NCBI GenBank assembly: GCA_035541995.1
Contig: DATKMG010000675.1
Location: 1-18,154 of the forward strand
Source of the DNA: DATKMG01 sp035541995
Lineage (GTDB): Bacteria; Acidobacteriota; Terriglobia; Versatilivoradales; Versatilivoraceae
Length of the DNA: 18,154 nucleotides
Direction of reading: 5' to 3'
The position numbers and the translations under genes were made by a program. Shown here one piece after another: positions 7,388 to 14,874 of this stretch. Each line of letters begins with the position of its first letter. The first letter of the stretch is position 1. Below the pieces are notes generated by a model. It was not told the origin of the DNA, made no database searches, and saw only the letters and a list, made by a program, of their open reading frames with translations.

Positions 7388-7823
7388 GAACTCCTCCGCT
7401 GCCCCAAGCAAAGCAATTGAAAGCCCAGTGACCAGAAAAATCTAAATATCCTTTTTCCAGGTATTTCCAGAGGGCAGATCATAAATGGATATTCTGCAGC
7501 AGTTCGCTCACGAGAATGAACTGTTCGGGAATGGGAAAGTTCTCAGCAGTAAAGCCTCAGTCATACGGGGAGGACCAAGCTAGGCGAAGTCGTATTGCTC
7601 TCAGTTGAACCAGGGGCATCCTGCCGCTGCACTTACCGAAAATGTCCACCCCTAAGACGGAAGCATCAAGACAGATTACTGACATTTGCAAAATATCGTG
7701 ACGTTCCTCTCCACCACCCCTGCAGGGGTGGATTAATTGGGAGTGCGGGAATCCAGGGGTGGGCTACATTCCGTTGTCCCTTCGGGACGAAAAGCTGTCA
7801 CTCTATTCTGCAACTCTCATTAG
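7388..7823. other. Intergenic region without a gene
   Basis: About 430 bp between the permease and the methyltransferase, both on the minus strand. No coding frame with recognisable content was found. It holds the permease ribosome-binding site (7391-7397), a perfect palindrome at 7714-7731 and a small hairpin, GTCCC-TTC-GGGAC, at 7776-7788. No T-run follows either hairpin, so neither looks like a standard intrinsic terminator. Confidence 0.5.
7714..7788. repeat. REP-like palindromic element
   Basis: A perfect palindrome CCACCCC-TGCA-GGGGTGG (7714-7731) is followed by a second AGGGGTGG-like box (7755-7762), GGGCTACATTCCG, and the hairpin GTCCC-TTC-GGGAC (7776-7788). Hairpins of this make-up, around GGGGTGGGCTACATTC and CCCTTCGGG, resemble short dispersed intergenic repeats I recall from acidobacterial genomes. 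Only one copy is visible here, so repeat status is inferred. Confidence 0.4.
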
Positions 7824-8708
7824 CTAGCGTTTCTCGGCAGTAATAACGCAATGGGCACCATTGACTCTTCCAATTATCTTGCCATTTGGGTCACTGAAAT
7901 ATGCCTGGTCAAGGTCTTTTGCATCTTTGTGGTCAATTAACTGCATCGCATATTTGGCAAGAAATTGCTCAATCTGTCCCTTCTCGATTCCAAAATGCCA
8001 TTGTTCTCCGACACCGGACACCGTTTCCATAATGCCTGCTTCACCATAGTAAGTGTCTTCCTTCCGCAGAACAGATGCGTAAATGTAGTCAAACACAATC
8101 CTGCTTCCCCTCCCAGCGTAATCCCGAATTGTTTGAAATGTTGCGTCAACTGACTCGGGCTGCAGATACATCACCAGACCCTCCAATATAAATAGACTCT
8201 GTCGATGCTTGCAGAATCCCGCGACATCGAGTTTCGTGGGCAGTGACTCTTTGTCAAAATCAATAGCAATGAAGGTTAGGCTCGGAGGAACAGCCAAGTG
8301 CTGTTTTTGATATTGGCCGATTTTGGCTTGTTGTGTCAAAGGAACATCAAGCTCGAACACTCTGGTCTTTCTTATTGCCTCTTTAAACCGTAAGCCCCGT
8401 GTGTCAAACCCCGCTCCAAATATCAGCGCCTGGTCGAATTGTTCCACCAACGCTTGTTTAAAAACGGCATCTATATATTTGGTTCGCGCAATGACATATT
8501 CATAGATGCCTTTTGGAGCAGCTATTTTGGTAAAGAGCCTTCTAACCGGGGGAATATGCAGGAATGGCTTTAGGCCACTGGGAACAAGCAAAGGGGCAAT
8601 GTGATCGTCGCTCTTGTAGTATGGGTTTGTTTCCATTGCAGAACATGCCCGGCACAGGCAAGTCAATTCAGCTGTTCTTGATGTAGTTGATTCAATCCTT
8701 CTTTTCAA
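7824..8708 (-). CDS. SAM-dependent methyltransferase, LCM/TIGR00027-like
   Basis: 294 residues. The N-terminus RTAELTCLCRACSAMETNPY followed by the YKSDDHIAPLLVP box, then IARTKYIDAVFKQAL, LIFGAGFDTRGLRF (SAM-binding motif I, about residues 95-108), RVFELDVPLTQQAK and LFILEGLVMYLQPE (about 172-185), match the leucine-carboxyl-methyltransferase-like class often annotated as TIGR00027. Some members O-methylate polyketides or small molecules; the substrate here cannot be told. The start is TTG 8706-8708, chosen because AGGAG (8716-8720) sits 7 nt upstream and the conserved TAE...RA region begins soon after. The tail is nearly duplicated at 4873-4907. It lies 117 bp downstream of another methyltransferase on the same strand and may be co-transcribed with it. 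Confidence 0.85.
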   Translation of the reverse strand: MKRRIESTTSRTAELTCLCRACSAMETNPYYKSDDHIAPLLVPSGLKPFLHIPPVRRLFTKIAAPKGIYEYVIARTKYIDAVFKQALVEQFDQALIFGAGFDTRGLRFKEAIRKTRVFELDVPLTQQAKIGQYQKQHLAVPPSLTFIAIDFDKESLPTKLDVAGFCKHRQSLFILEGLVMYLQPESVDATFQTIRDYAGRGSRIVFDYIYASVLRKEDTYYGEAGIMETVSGVGEQWHFGIEKGQIEQFLAKYAMQLIDHKDAKDLDQAYFSDPNGKIIGRVNGAHCVITAEKR

Positions 8709-8825
8709 GACTAGACTCCTGTTGCATCCCTGTGTCTCTGCAATCTGCCCTACGCATGGCTCCAGTCCTTCCGCGAAGCGACGTCAACTGCAAGCCTGTG
8801 TCTTGCCGCTCTTCACATTTCGCCC

Positions 8826-9623
8826 TCATGGCTTCCTGAATGATAGGCAGTACAAGTCACCCCCCGCAATATGTTTGACTTGCACCTCTTGCATTTCGGG
8901 AGGCAACAAATCGACCGGCGCCATAATGGGTTGTTTGCGATTGCCATAGAATCCGCCTGTCACAGGAAGTTTTTCATACTTTTGAGCTAATGCTTCGTTC
9001 TCATCACCGATGACAAACTTAGTGCCGGACTTGGCCACACGGATCATCTCGCGGATGGCTGACGCTTGGTCATTGAAAAAGTTGATACCCCCAAAATGGA
9101 ACACGGAATCAAATACTTCATCCCGGAACGGCAGTTGCTCTGCAGTTCCCATAAAGAGCGTCGCGTCAAGCTTCCATTTGGCGGCATTGCGTTGGCACTG
9201 CTTCAACATCCTCCATGAGATGTCAAGGCCAAAGAATTGCGCGTTGCGGGGCAAAAACTGCAGATTGCGTCCCGTGCCCACAGAGACTTCCAGCACGCGG
9301 TCGCCCCCTTGCACTACGAGTTCGTCGATATATTCACGTAAGCGGGCTTCAACGCTCATTCCTTTCCAGTACGAATACAGCCACGTTGAGAAATCATAAA
9401 ATGGCGTGTAACGATCATACATTTGCTGATATCTATGATTTGTGCCGGTGACGTCGCCTTCGCGAAGAAAAATCGGTATGCCATTGCGAATGGTAAAGCG
9501 CTGGCCCGTTTTGGGATTGACGAAGTATTCTTGGAGTCGACCGCGTGCGTCAGACCCACTTCTGATTTCAAGCAAATCGCGGGTAGTCGGATCACAAACC
9601 AAATTGAGAACCTCTGATTTCAT
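8826..9623 (-). CDS. Class I SAM-dependent methyltransferase with Trm112-like N-terminus
   Basis: 265 residues. Residues 1-55 (LNLVCDPTTRDLLEI through FTIRNGIPIFL) look like the Trm112-like strand cluster seen at the N-terminus of many methyltransferases, although only one of its usual cysteines (C10) is visible. The Methyltransf_11 fold follows: motif I VLEVSVGTGRNLQFL (about 110-124), FGLDIS (131-136), then GTAEQLPFRDEVFDSVFHFG (159-178) and REMIRVAKSGTKFVIGDE. The glycine-rich loop reads EVSVGTGRN, with S where G is common. Start ATG 9621-9623 is preceded directly by GTG, and either could serve; an AGAAGG lies upstream. The acceptor is unknown. It is followed on the same strand by the TIGR00027-like enzyme, which suggests a shared small-molecule pathway, but this is inference. 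Confidence 0.87.
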   Translation of the reverse strand: MKSEVLNLVCDPTTRDLLEIRSGSDARGRLQEYFVNPKTGQRFTIRNGIPIFLREGDVTGTNHRYQQMYDRYTPFYDFSTWLYSYWKGMSVEARLREYIDELVVQGGDRVLEVSVGTGRNLQFLPRNAQFFGLDISWRMLKQCQRNAAKWKLDATLFMGTAEQLPFRDEVFDSVFHFGGINFFNDQASAIREMIRVAKSGTKFVIGDENEALAQKYEKLPVTGGFYGNRKQPIMAPVDLLPPEMQEVQVKHIAGGDLYCLSFRKP

Positions 9624-9815
9624 CACGGCGACAATGCCTTCTGATCTGAACTCTATCTTGGCGCATGGCCATCATCATGAGGCCGTGCATCACGCCGCAG
9701 AAGCTGCCAAATACCATCTTGAACATCATGATAACAAGAAGTGAGAAGAACATCTCCAGTAGAGTGTCACTAGGCTTTGGCACCTTGGCATTGACGGCGC
9801 AATGCGAGGAAGAAA

Positions 9816-10271
9816 ATGATTTGCCATCCCGAGCTGCGTGCCTCCCCGCAGCTAACTGGTTACACTCCGAGTGATCGTTTTGCAGCGGCAGTGTTTGTCG
9901 TGCTGAATCCTGATTCGGGAGAATTGGCCTATGTGAATGCCGGCCACAACGCGCCTATAGTGTTGGGTTCCGGATTAACGACATTGCTGGAAGCGACAGG
10001 CATACCGCTTGGAATGTTTAGTGATGCGGAGTACGAAGCAGGCACTGCTATCATTCCTCCCGGTGGCGCCCTCCTCCTTTACACAGATGGATTGACCGAC
10101 TCGATTCGCGGACAGAATCCCGAAAGCCGTTTGCGCGATGCTTTGGCTGAAAGTTCGGGCAGAACGATGTCTAATCTCAAATCCTTAGTAGACCCGAAAT
10201 TCAATGAAGATGATGTCACCATATTGCTGGTGAAGCGAACTGCAGTTTCTTCCGGTGGCGTGCCTGAGTAG
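9816..10271 (+). pseudogene. C-terminal fragment of a SpoIIE/RsbU-type PP2C phosphatase
   Basis: The frame reads YTPSDRFAAAVFVVLNPDSG, ELAYVNAGHNAPIVL, ATGIPLGMF, GALLLYTDGLTDS and FNEDDVTILLVKR. These are the conserved blocks of the SpoIIE/RsbU serine phosphatase domain, which dephosphorylates anti-anti-sigma factors. The metal-site blocks YTDGLTD and EDDVT are present, but the N-terminal half with the first metal-binding Asp, and any sensor domain, is missing. Homology begins at about 9855. The preceding codons (ICHPELRAS) do not fit the family. ATG 9816 has a good SD (GAGGA 9806-9810), so a 151-residue protein could be made, but it would be catalytically incomplete. A 5'-deleted gene is the best reading. 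Confidence 0.75.
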
Positions 10272-10551
10272 GAATCGCAGGTCCGCTAGGCTGGATGAGA
10301 ACGTCTGTCGTTGTAAGACGGTAGAGCCGTAGACTTGAACGAAGCCAAACCAGAAGTCCGGTTAGCTGACTGACCATCCGGCTGACTCAGCGACCAACCT
10401 GAGAGACAGTGGTGCAATATCGCCCAGAGGTTGCGCTGAAGAAACGGCTGTACTCTCGCGAAAGTCCTCTCACGTCCAACATGCAACGTGCGGCTCAGTC
10501 TGCTCGGGTTCCATCAACTTGGCAATACCGTTCCAAGCGCGAAGTCCACTG

Positions 10552-13500
10552 TTAACGTGCTTGAATGTAAGCCCCGTCGCCACTCCCGAGGCCGGGCGCG
10601 GAGCCGTCATTAATGACTCCGTAGGCCAGAAAGGGGTTGTTCCCCATCACGCGTCGGATGCAAACGTAGGAGTGCGTCACACCCGGAGCATAAGTCAACA
10701 GGAACCGGTTGAGCTGATTGAAGCTGTGAGGTGAAATCTGGAAAGGAGGAGTAGTTGCCACTAGACCACCCGTATCGCCGTCGTAAATGTCTACGGCGTA
10801 GCTGTCTCCAATCCCGTCCGTTCCGCAATTCACGATGGCCAGGTTGGAGCGGTTGAGTTCATTCTGTTGCAGACCGTACACCCAGAGGTGGTCTGAAACT
10901 AGAGACTCGATACTTTGCGCTGAATAGAACACACCATAATTGCCGCCTGTGGGGGCGGGCCTGCTCGTGCGCACACCAGCGAGAATTCCATCTAGAGTGT
11001 CGCCCGAATGTTCCTGGATGAACAATACGCCTTGGTGAGTGCTTCCCGCCGCCCCAACCGCAGAAAGATGCAACGCATTGCGGAGATAGTCCACGAGATT
11101 GGGGAAGATAGTCTGTGTGCCTGCCTTCACAAAGACCGGGAATTGAATTTCCAGATATTCCAGCGGGGCGCCTTGGTTCGGACCCATGAAATCTGAGAAG
11201 GCACAGTCCAGCGTTTTGTCCACTGTGGAGGTGTTGGCCACGATCATATCGCTTTCAAAGTCAGAACCACTCACTATGGCGGGCACAATGAGTTGAGACG
11301 GAGCCGCCATGCCTGGGATAACAGGTTGGGGGGCAATATAGCTCCCGTCTGAAGTGATGTTGTCGTTAGTAACTCCGTAAGCAAAATACGGGGCAGCACC
11401 AGATAAGGGCCTGATTTCGACATACCCTTCCGTGAAGGCGTAGTCGATTCCCTGTAGTACTCGGTTGAGCTGGTAGAATTGACCAGGCCGAAGAAGGATA
11501 GGAGGCAAGCTTCTGGTGGCTCCTGTAACACCATCATGCACGGTGACAACCACGGATATATCACCCTCGTTCGGGGCGCCCGCGTGCTGAAGAGCAAGAT
11601 TGGAACGATCCTGTGCGTTTTCCCTCAATCCATAGACATACGAGGGTCCGGTGATTCCCTCGCCAGGAAGGACAGCTCTATAGGCCAGTCCTGCGCGGCC
11701 GCCCGGAACCGGGTCGCCCGTCCGCGTTGTAACATCCACTTGGGACGAGTCGATATTTCCACTAAAATGAACCCGCAAAGTCCCCACCGTTGGTTCGGTT
11801 ACCCCAATGCCCGCATTGGCCAAATACTCTATGGTATCGGCCAGCACGAGCTGCTGGCCGGCGGAAAGCACTAGCGAGGATGCAAGCGACGCTCCGGAAT
11901 AGAACAAGCTCACGTTCTGATCTTGACTGCTCCGGTTCGTCAACGTCATCTCGGAAGAGAAACTAGTGCTTGGCCCTCCCATCCCCGGTGAACCAACCAC
12001 CGCCGGCACGAATAGATCCAGAGGTCCGCTGTAGCCGCTTTCAGCAATGGTAAAGGAGCTTCCAGCGATCGTCACAAGCCCGGTTCGAGAGGATCCGGAA
12101 TTCGGCATTACAACATAGGTTACGTTTCCATCGCCCGCAGTTCCCGCCAGCGAATCCGGGGAGAGCCGAATCCATGGAACAGAAGAGGAGGAAATCCACC
12201 CGCAGCGGCTGGCAGCCCTGACCTGTGAATAGGCCACACCCCCTGAAGCGCTAAAGCTCAAGGTTGGAGAAGTAACAGAGAAGCTGCAATCGTCGGCATT
12301 CCCCTCCTGAGTGACAGGAAATGTCTGCCCCGCCACGGTCAATGTTCCCGAGCGGGCAGGCCCCGGGTTGACCTCTACCAGGAGAGAGACCGAGCCGTTG
12401 CCCTTGTTCGAAAGCAATCCAGAAGTCAGGTGCAGCCACGACACATCCGAGGAAGCACTCCACACGCAGTTGCTATCGCAGGTTACGAGCGAAGTCAGGG
12501 TCCCACCTGCCGCCGTAAAGTGGGTCGAGTCCGTCGAAACCTGGTGCATACAGCTGGCCAGGGAAAATGTGGCCGTCACGAATCTGGCAGCATCCATTGT
12601 GAGTTGGCAGCTACCACTCCCGCTACATTGCCCACCCCAACCAGCAAAGGATGCACCACTAGCGGGCAGCGCGGTCAGTTTAACTACTGTACCGCTTGCA
12701 TAATAGGCGCTGCAAGCAGTCCCACAGACAATTCCAATTAGGTCGGAATCTATTTGCCCGACCCCTCGCTCTTGATTTGATACCTGCAGCAAAAGCGTTT
12801 GGGCCAATTGCCATCCCCCAGACGCTCCGCTGTGCTTGCTATTAAGGTAAGCCAACAGAGTGAGATCGCTGCACTGCAAATGGTTGTTTGACAAGGAAAG
12901 GCCGAAACTATCATCCAGATTTGCCAGCGTGATAAACGAGGTCGGGAGTTCCCCGGTTAACTGGTTGTTGTCAAGAAATAAATACCGCAGATTCGTGAGA
13001 TTCCTCAACTGCCATGGAATTGGGCCTTCCAGCTGATTCCAACTGAGGTCAAGACATTGCAGATTGGATAGATTGCCTAATTCCATTGGGATCATGCGGG
13101 TCAATACGTTTGCTCCAAGCCAGAGTTCATGCAAACTTGCCAGACGCCCCAGTTCCACGGGAATTGCTCCGGTCAGCTGGTTGTTGTGAACGTCCAGCTG
13201 CTCTAGGCTCATCAGATTCCCTAATTGCACTGGAAGGGTTCCCGTCAGTTGATTTGCTCCCAGCTGGAGATTCTGCAAATTCGCCAGGTTACCAAGCTCC
13301 ACAGGAATGACACCCGTCAGTTGGTTATTACTGAGGTAGAGGGACTTTAGAAGGACAAGGTTCCCTAGTTGGGCTGGGATCGATCCTGTGAGCTGGTTGC
13401 CCGACAGTCCCAGATACTGCAAATTCCGCAAGTTTCCCAATCCGGCAGGGATTGTACCGGTCAGCTGGTTATAGTGGAGAAGGAGCCATTGCAGGTTTGC

Positions 13501-14235
13501 CAAGTTCCCCAATTCCCCAGGAACGGTACCGGTCAGCTGGTTGCCCGACAGTCCCAGATACTGCAAGTTCCACAGATCCCCCAACTGAGAAGGGACTGCC
13601 CCACCTAGCTGGTTACCGCTCAGATCGAGTCTAGTTACCTGAGCAAGCGCCCCTAAATCTGTGGGAATCAGACCCGTCAGCTGGTTACTGGCAAAGAGAA
13701 GGAGTCTCAAATTGGTCAGGTGCCCCAAGCTAGAAGGTATTGTTCCTGAAAGTTGATTGTTACTCAGGTCTAACTCTTGCAATAGGGTCAAATCTCCAAG
13801 TTCCGAGGGGATCGATCCGGTAAGCTGGTTGGTGGAGAGATTGAGATGCTGCAATTCTGTTAGGTTCATCAATTCCGCGGGAATCATACCACTCAAATTA
13901 TTGTTAATTAATGAAACGCCAGTCACATGGTCGCCTGTTAAGGTGACGCCATACCACGTTCCCTCGGTCCCGGACGCACCCAGCCAATTTGTTGTTTCTG
14001 TCCAATTTGCCCCCGCGGTGCAGTTATAAAGTGCAATAAGTGAAGCCCGTTCACTGGGTGGAATATTTGCTGATGCTTGTCCACAGAGCCAGCCCAAAAG
14101 CATCCCAGAGCACAGGCAGCTCCTCACGAAACGTAAGCGAACTGGAAGGGCATTAAGCTGGGCAGATAAAACGGAGAGTGAACCATCCTGCAGATTTGAG
14201 AGGTTTCGTCCCGAAGTATCTTTAGCGAGGCGCAT
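10552..14235 (-). CDS. Secreted LRR / InlB-repeat / BACON protein with duplicated C-terminal module
   Basis: About 1,227 residues from ATG 14233-14235. This start is chosen because a GGGGA precedes it; in-frame starts also exist at 14247, 14289, TTG 14322 and GTG 14127. A signal-peptide-like stretch ends at about 56 (LCSGMLLGWLCGQASA). The order then is an LRR cap with NWTETTNWLGA, 13 LRRs of exactly 24 residues (125-436, plant-type LxxLxLxxNQLTGxIPxxLGN), an InlB-like repeat (about 486-557, FAGWGGQCSGSGSC), two BACON-like Ig domains (about 563-733) and two copies of an unrecognised module (740-968, 979-1227). No membrane anchor or LPXTG is visible at the C-terminus. It is probably an extracellular or surface ligand-binding protein. 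A c-di-GMP-I riboswitch lies about 300 nt upstream on the same strand. Confidence 0.88.
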   Translation of the reverse strand: MRLAKDTSGRNLSNLQDGSLSVLSAQLNALPVRLRFVRSCLCSGMLLGWLCGQASANIPPSERASLIALYNCTAGANWTETTNWLGASGTEGTWYGVTLTGDHVTGVSLINNNLSGMIPAELMNLTELQHLNLSTNQLTGSIPSELGDLTLLQELDLSNNQLSGTIPSSLGHLTNLRLLLFASNQLTGLIPTDLGALAQVTRLDLSGNQLGGAVPSQLGDLWNLQYLGLSGNQLTGTVPGELGNLANLQWLLLHYNQLTGTIPAGLGNLRNLQYLGLSGNQLTGSIPAQLGNLVLLKSLYLSNNQLTGVIPVELGNLANLQNLQLGANQLTGTLPVQLGNLMSLEQLDVHNNQLTGAIPVELGRLASLHELWLGANVLTRMIPMELGNLSNLQCLDLSWNQLEGPIPWQLRNLTNLRYLFLDNNQLTGELPTSFITLANLDDSFGLSLSNNHLQCSDLTLLAYLNSKHSGASGGWQLAQTLLLQVSNQERGVGQIDSDLIGIVCGTACSAYYASGTVVKLTALPASGASFAGWGGQCSGSGSCQLTMDAARFVTATFSLASCMHQVSTDSTHFTAAGGTLTSLVTCDSNCVWSASSDVSWLHLTSGLLSNKGNGSVSLLVEVNPGPARSGTLTVAGQTFPVTQEGNADDCSFSVTSPTLSFSASGGVAYSQVRAASRCGWISSSSVPWIRLSPDSLAGTAGDGNVTYVVMPNSGSSRTGLVTIAGSSFTIAESGYSGPLDLFVPAVVGSPGMGGPSTSFSSEMTLTNRSSQDQNVSLFYSGASLASSLVLSAGQQLVLADTIEYLANAGIGVTEPTVGTLRVHFSGNIDSSQVDVTTRTGDPVPGGRAGLAYRAVLPGEGITGPSYVYGLRENAQDRSNLALQHAGAPNEGDISVVVTVHDGVTGATRSLPPILLRPGQFYQLNRVLQGIDYAFTEGYVEIRPLSGAAPYFAYGVTNDNITSDGSYIAPQPVIPGMAAPSQLIVPAIVSGSDFESDMIVANTSTVDKTLDCAFSDFMGPNQGAPLEYLEIQFPVFVKAGTQTIFPNLVDYLRNALHLSAVGAAGSTHQGVLFIQEHSGDTLDGILAGVRTSRPAPTGGNYGVFYSAQSIESLVSDHLWVYGLQQNELNRSNLAIVNCGTDGIGDSYAVDIYDGDTGGLVATTPPFQISPHSFNQLNRFLLTYAPGVTHSYVCIRRVMGNNPFLAYGVINDGSAPGLGSGDGAYIQAR
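10555..12018 (-). repeat. Two tandem copies of an unrecognised C-terminal module (within the LRR gene)
   Basis: Copy 1 is encoded at 11332-12018 and copy 2 at 10555-11301. Shared landmarks in order are LFVPAVVG / LIVPAIVSG, SSEMTLTNRS / ESDMIVANTS, VYGLRENAQDRSNLAL / VYGLQQNELNRSNLAI, FYQLNRVL / FNQLNRFL, FAYGVTND / LAYGVIND and DGSYI / DGAYI. Identity between copies is low overall, so the duplication is old. No named domain could be assigned. Confidence 0.75.
12928..13863 (-). repeat. Thirteen 72-bp LRR-encoding tandem repeats
   Basis: 936 bp made of 13 consecutive 72-bp units, each coding one 24-residue LRR. Units two apart share nearly identical DNA around AGCTGGTTGCCCGACAG, at 13391 and at 13535 (exactly 144 bp apart). 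This suggests a fairly recent two-unit duplication or gene conversion inside an older array. Confidence 0.8.
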
Positions 14236-14332
14236 AGCGTTCCCCATCCTGGGTGGGCACGGAGATTTCCGCTTGGGATTGCCTGACATTGCGGAAGAAT
14301 CCGGCCTGACAAAGAAAACCAAGTGCCACGAA

Positions 14333-14351
14333 TCAGTCCATTTTCGACTGA
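14333..14351. repeat. Short hairpin in the LRR gene leader
   Basis: TCAGTC (14333-14338) and GACTGA (14346-14351) form a 6-bp stem with a 7-nt loop, between the riboswitch and the LRR start codon. On the minus strand it is not followed directly by a T-run, so terminator function is not supported. It could still take part in riboswitch switching. Confidence 0.25.
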
Positions 14352-14529
14352 CTCATGTGGATGACTCTTTGGCTGGTGAACTGGGGCTCGCGAACTGCAG
14401 GAGTACTGGAACTCGTGGGATATTGAACTTCGAGCGGGGACGGCGTTGGGTACCCTGGAAGGAGAAGCCTGCCTCTCGGTACATCAGGGCGAGGATCGAA
14501 ATGAATCCAAGGGGGATCATCGTTTATCC

Positions 14530-14625
14530 GGCAGCTCTACAGCCATACCCCGCAGGGCTCCAGGCTAGCAGCTTTGCGTCCCATTCTTTCGAATGGTTTG
14601 CCCTTTACAAATAAACAGCCATTGC
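14530..14625 (-). ncRNA. Cyclic-di-GMP-I (GEMM) riboswitch
   Basis: Read on the minus strand, GGGCAAACC (14603-14595) leads into a perfect hairpin CCATTC-GAAA-GAATGG. The invariant GGACGCAAAGC block follows (about 14581-14571). Next comes a second stem, AGCC ... GCCC-TGC-GGGG ... TATGGCT (about 14541-14567). Nearly every conserved element of the class I c-di-GMP riboswitch is present: the GAAA tetraloop on P2, the ACGCAAAG joining segment and the P3 hairpin with a GGGGTATGGC receptor side. These RNAs bind c-di-GMP and control motility, adhesion and surface protein genes. The next gene downstream on this strand is the LRR/BACON protein, about 300 nt away. The expression platform is not obvious. 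The outer P1 pairing was not resolved by eye, so the ends are approximate. Confidence 0.9.
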
Positions 14626-14793
14626 TCATATCGGCAAAAGTCAAAAGGACTTTAGAGGGGGAAAACTGCCTCCGACGAGATTTTGGAGCACGCATTAGGA
14701 TTGTCTGCGCTGGTTGGCCTGAGGGCAATGGGTCAGGAACAGGCAAGCAGCAATGTATACCCACATCGCATCCACCCAAGGCAGGTGGGCATT

Positions 14794-14849
14794 GGAAGTG
14801 AAAAGGGGGTTGCCCTTTCACCCTTTCGGGCAAGTCGGCCTTCACTTCC
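14794..14849 (+). repeat. Nested inverted repeat, possible structured RNA
   Basis: The outer arms GGAAGTGAA (14794-14802) and TTCACTTCC (14841-14849) are perfectly complementary. Inside them TTGCCC (14810-14815) pairs with GGGCAA (14828-14833). A smaller CCACC/GGTGG stem lies just before (14772-14788). An intrinsic terminator follows directly on the + strand, so this could be the 3' part of a small RNA. No known RNA family was recognised. Confidence 0.4.
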
Positions 14850-14850
14850 G

Positions 14851-14874
14851 CTTGCCGTTTCTCGGCAGGTTTTT
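14851..14874 (+). terminator. Rho-independent terminator
   Basis: CTTGCCG (14851-14857), loop TTTCT, and CGGCAGG (14863-14869) form a 7-bp stem with one G-U pair, followed by five Ts (14870-14874). The form is good on the + strand. No coding gene lies just upstream on that strand, so the terminated transcript would be non-coding or a remnant. Confidence 0.55.

Noticed and set aside
9658..9744. His-rich + strand peptide (HGHHHEAVHHAAEAA)
   Set aside because: It is antisense of the Met-rich hydrophobic ORF (CAT codons read as His), and the frame has no supported start.
9592..9783. 63-codon minus ORF with a Met-rich hydrophobic stretch
   Set aside because: It overlaps the start of the methyltransferase gene, begins at GTG without a clear SD and matches no family I know. 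A small membrane protein cannot be excluded.
10272..10551. Gap between the phosphatase remnant and the LRR gene, checked for an RNA, intron or IS end
   Set aside because: It has a small CGTCT/AGACG stem and a stretch faintly like an intron or IS end, but no convincing fold, terminator or inverted repeat.
14273..14614. 113-codon + strand ORF
   Set aside because: It overlaps the LRR gene 5' region and the riboswitch on the other strand and has no recognisable domain.
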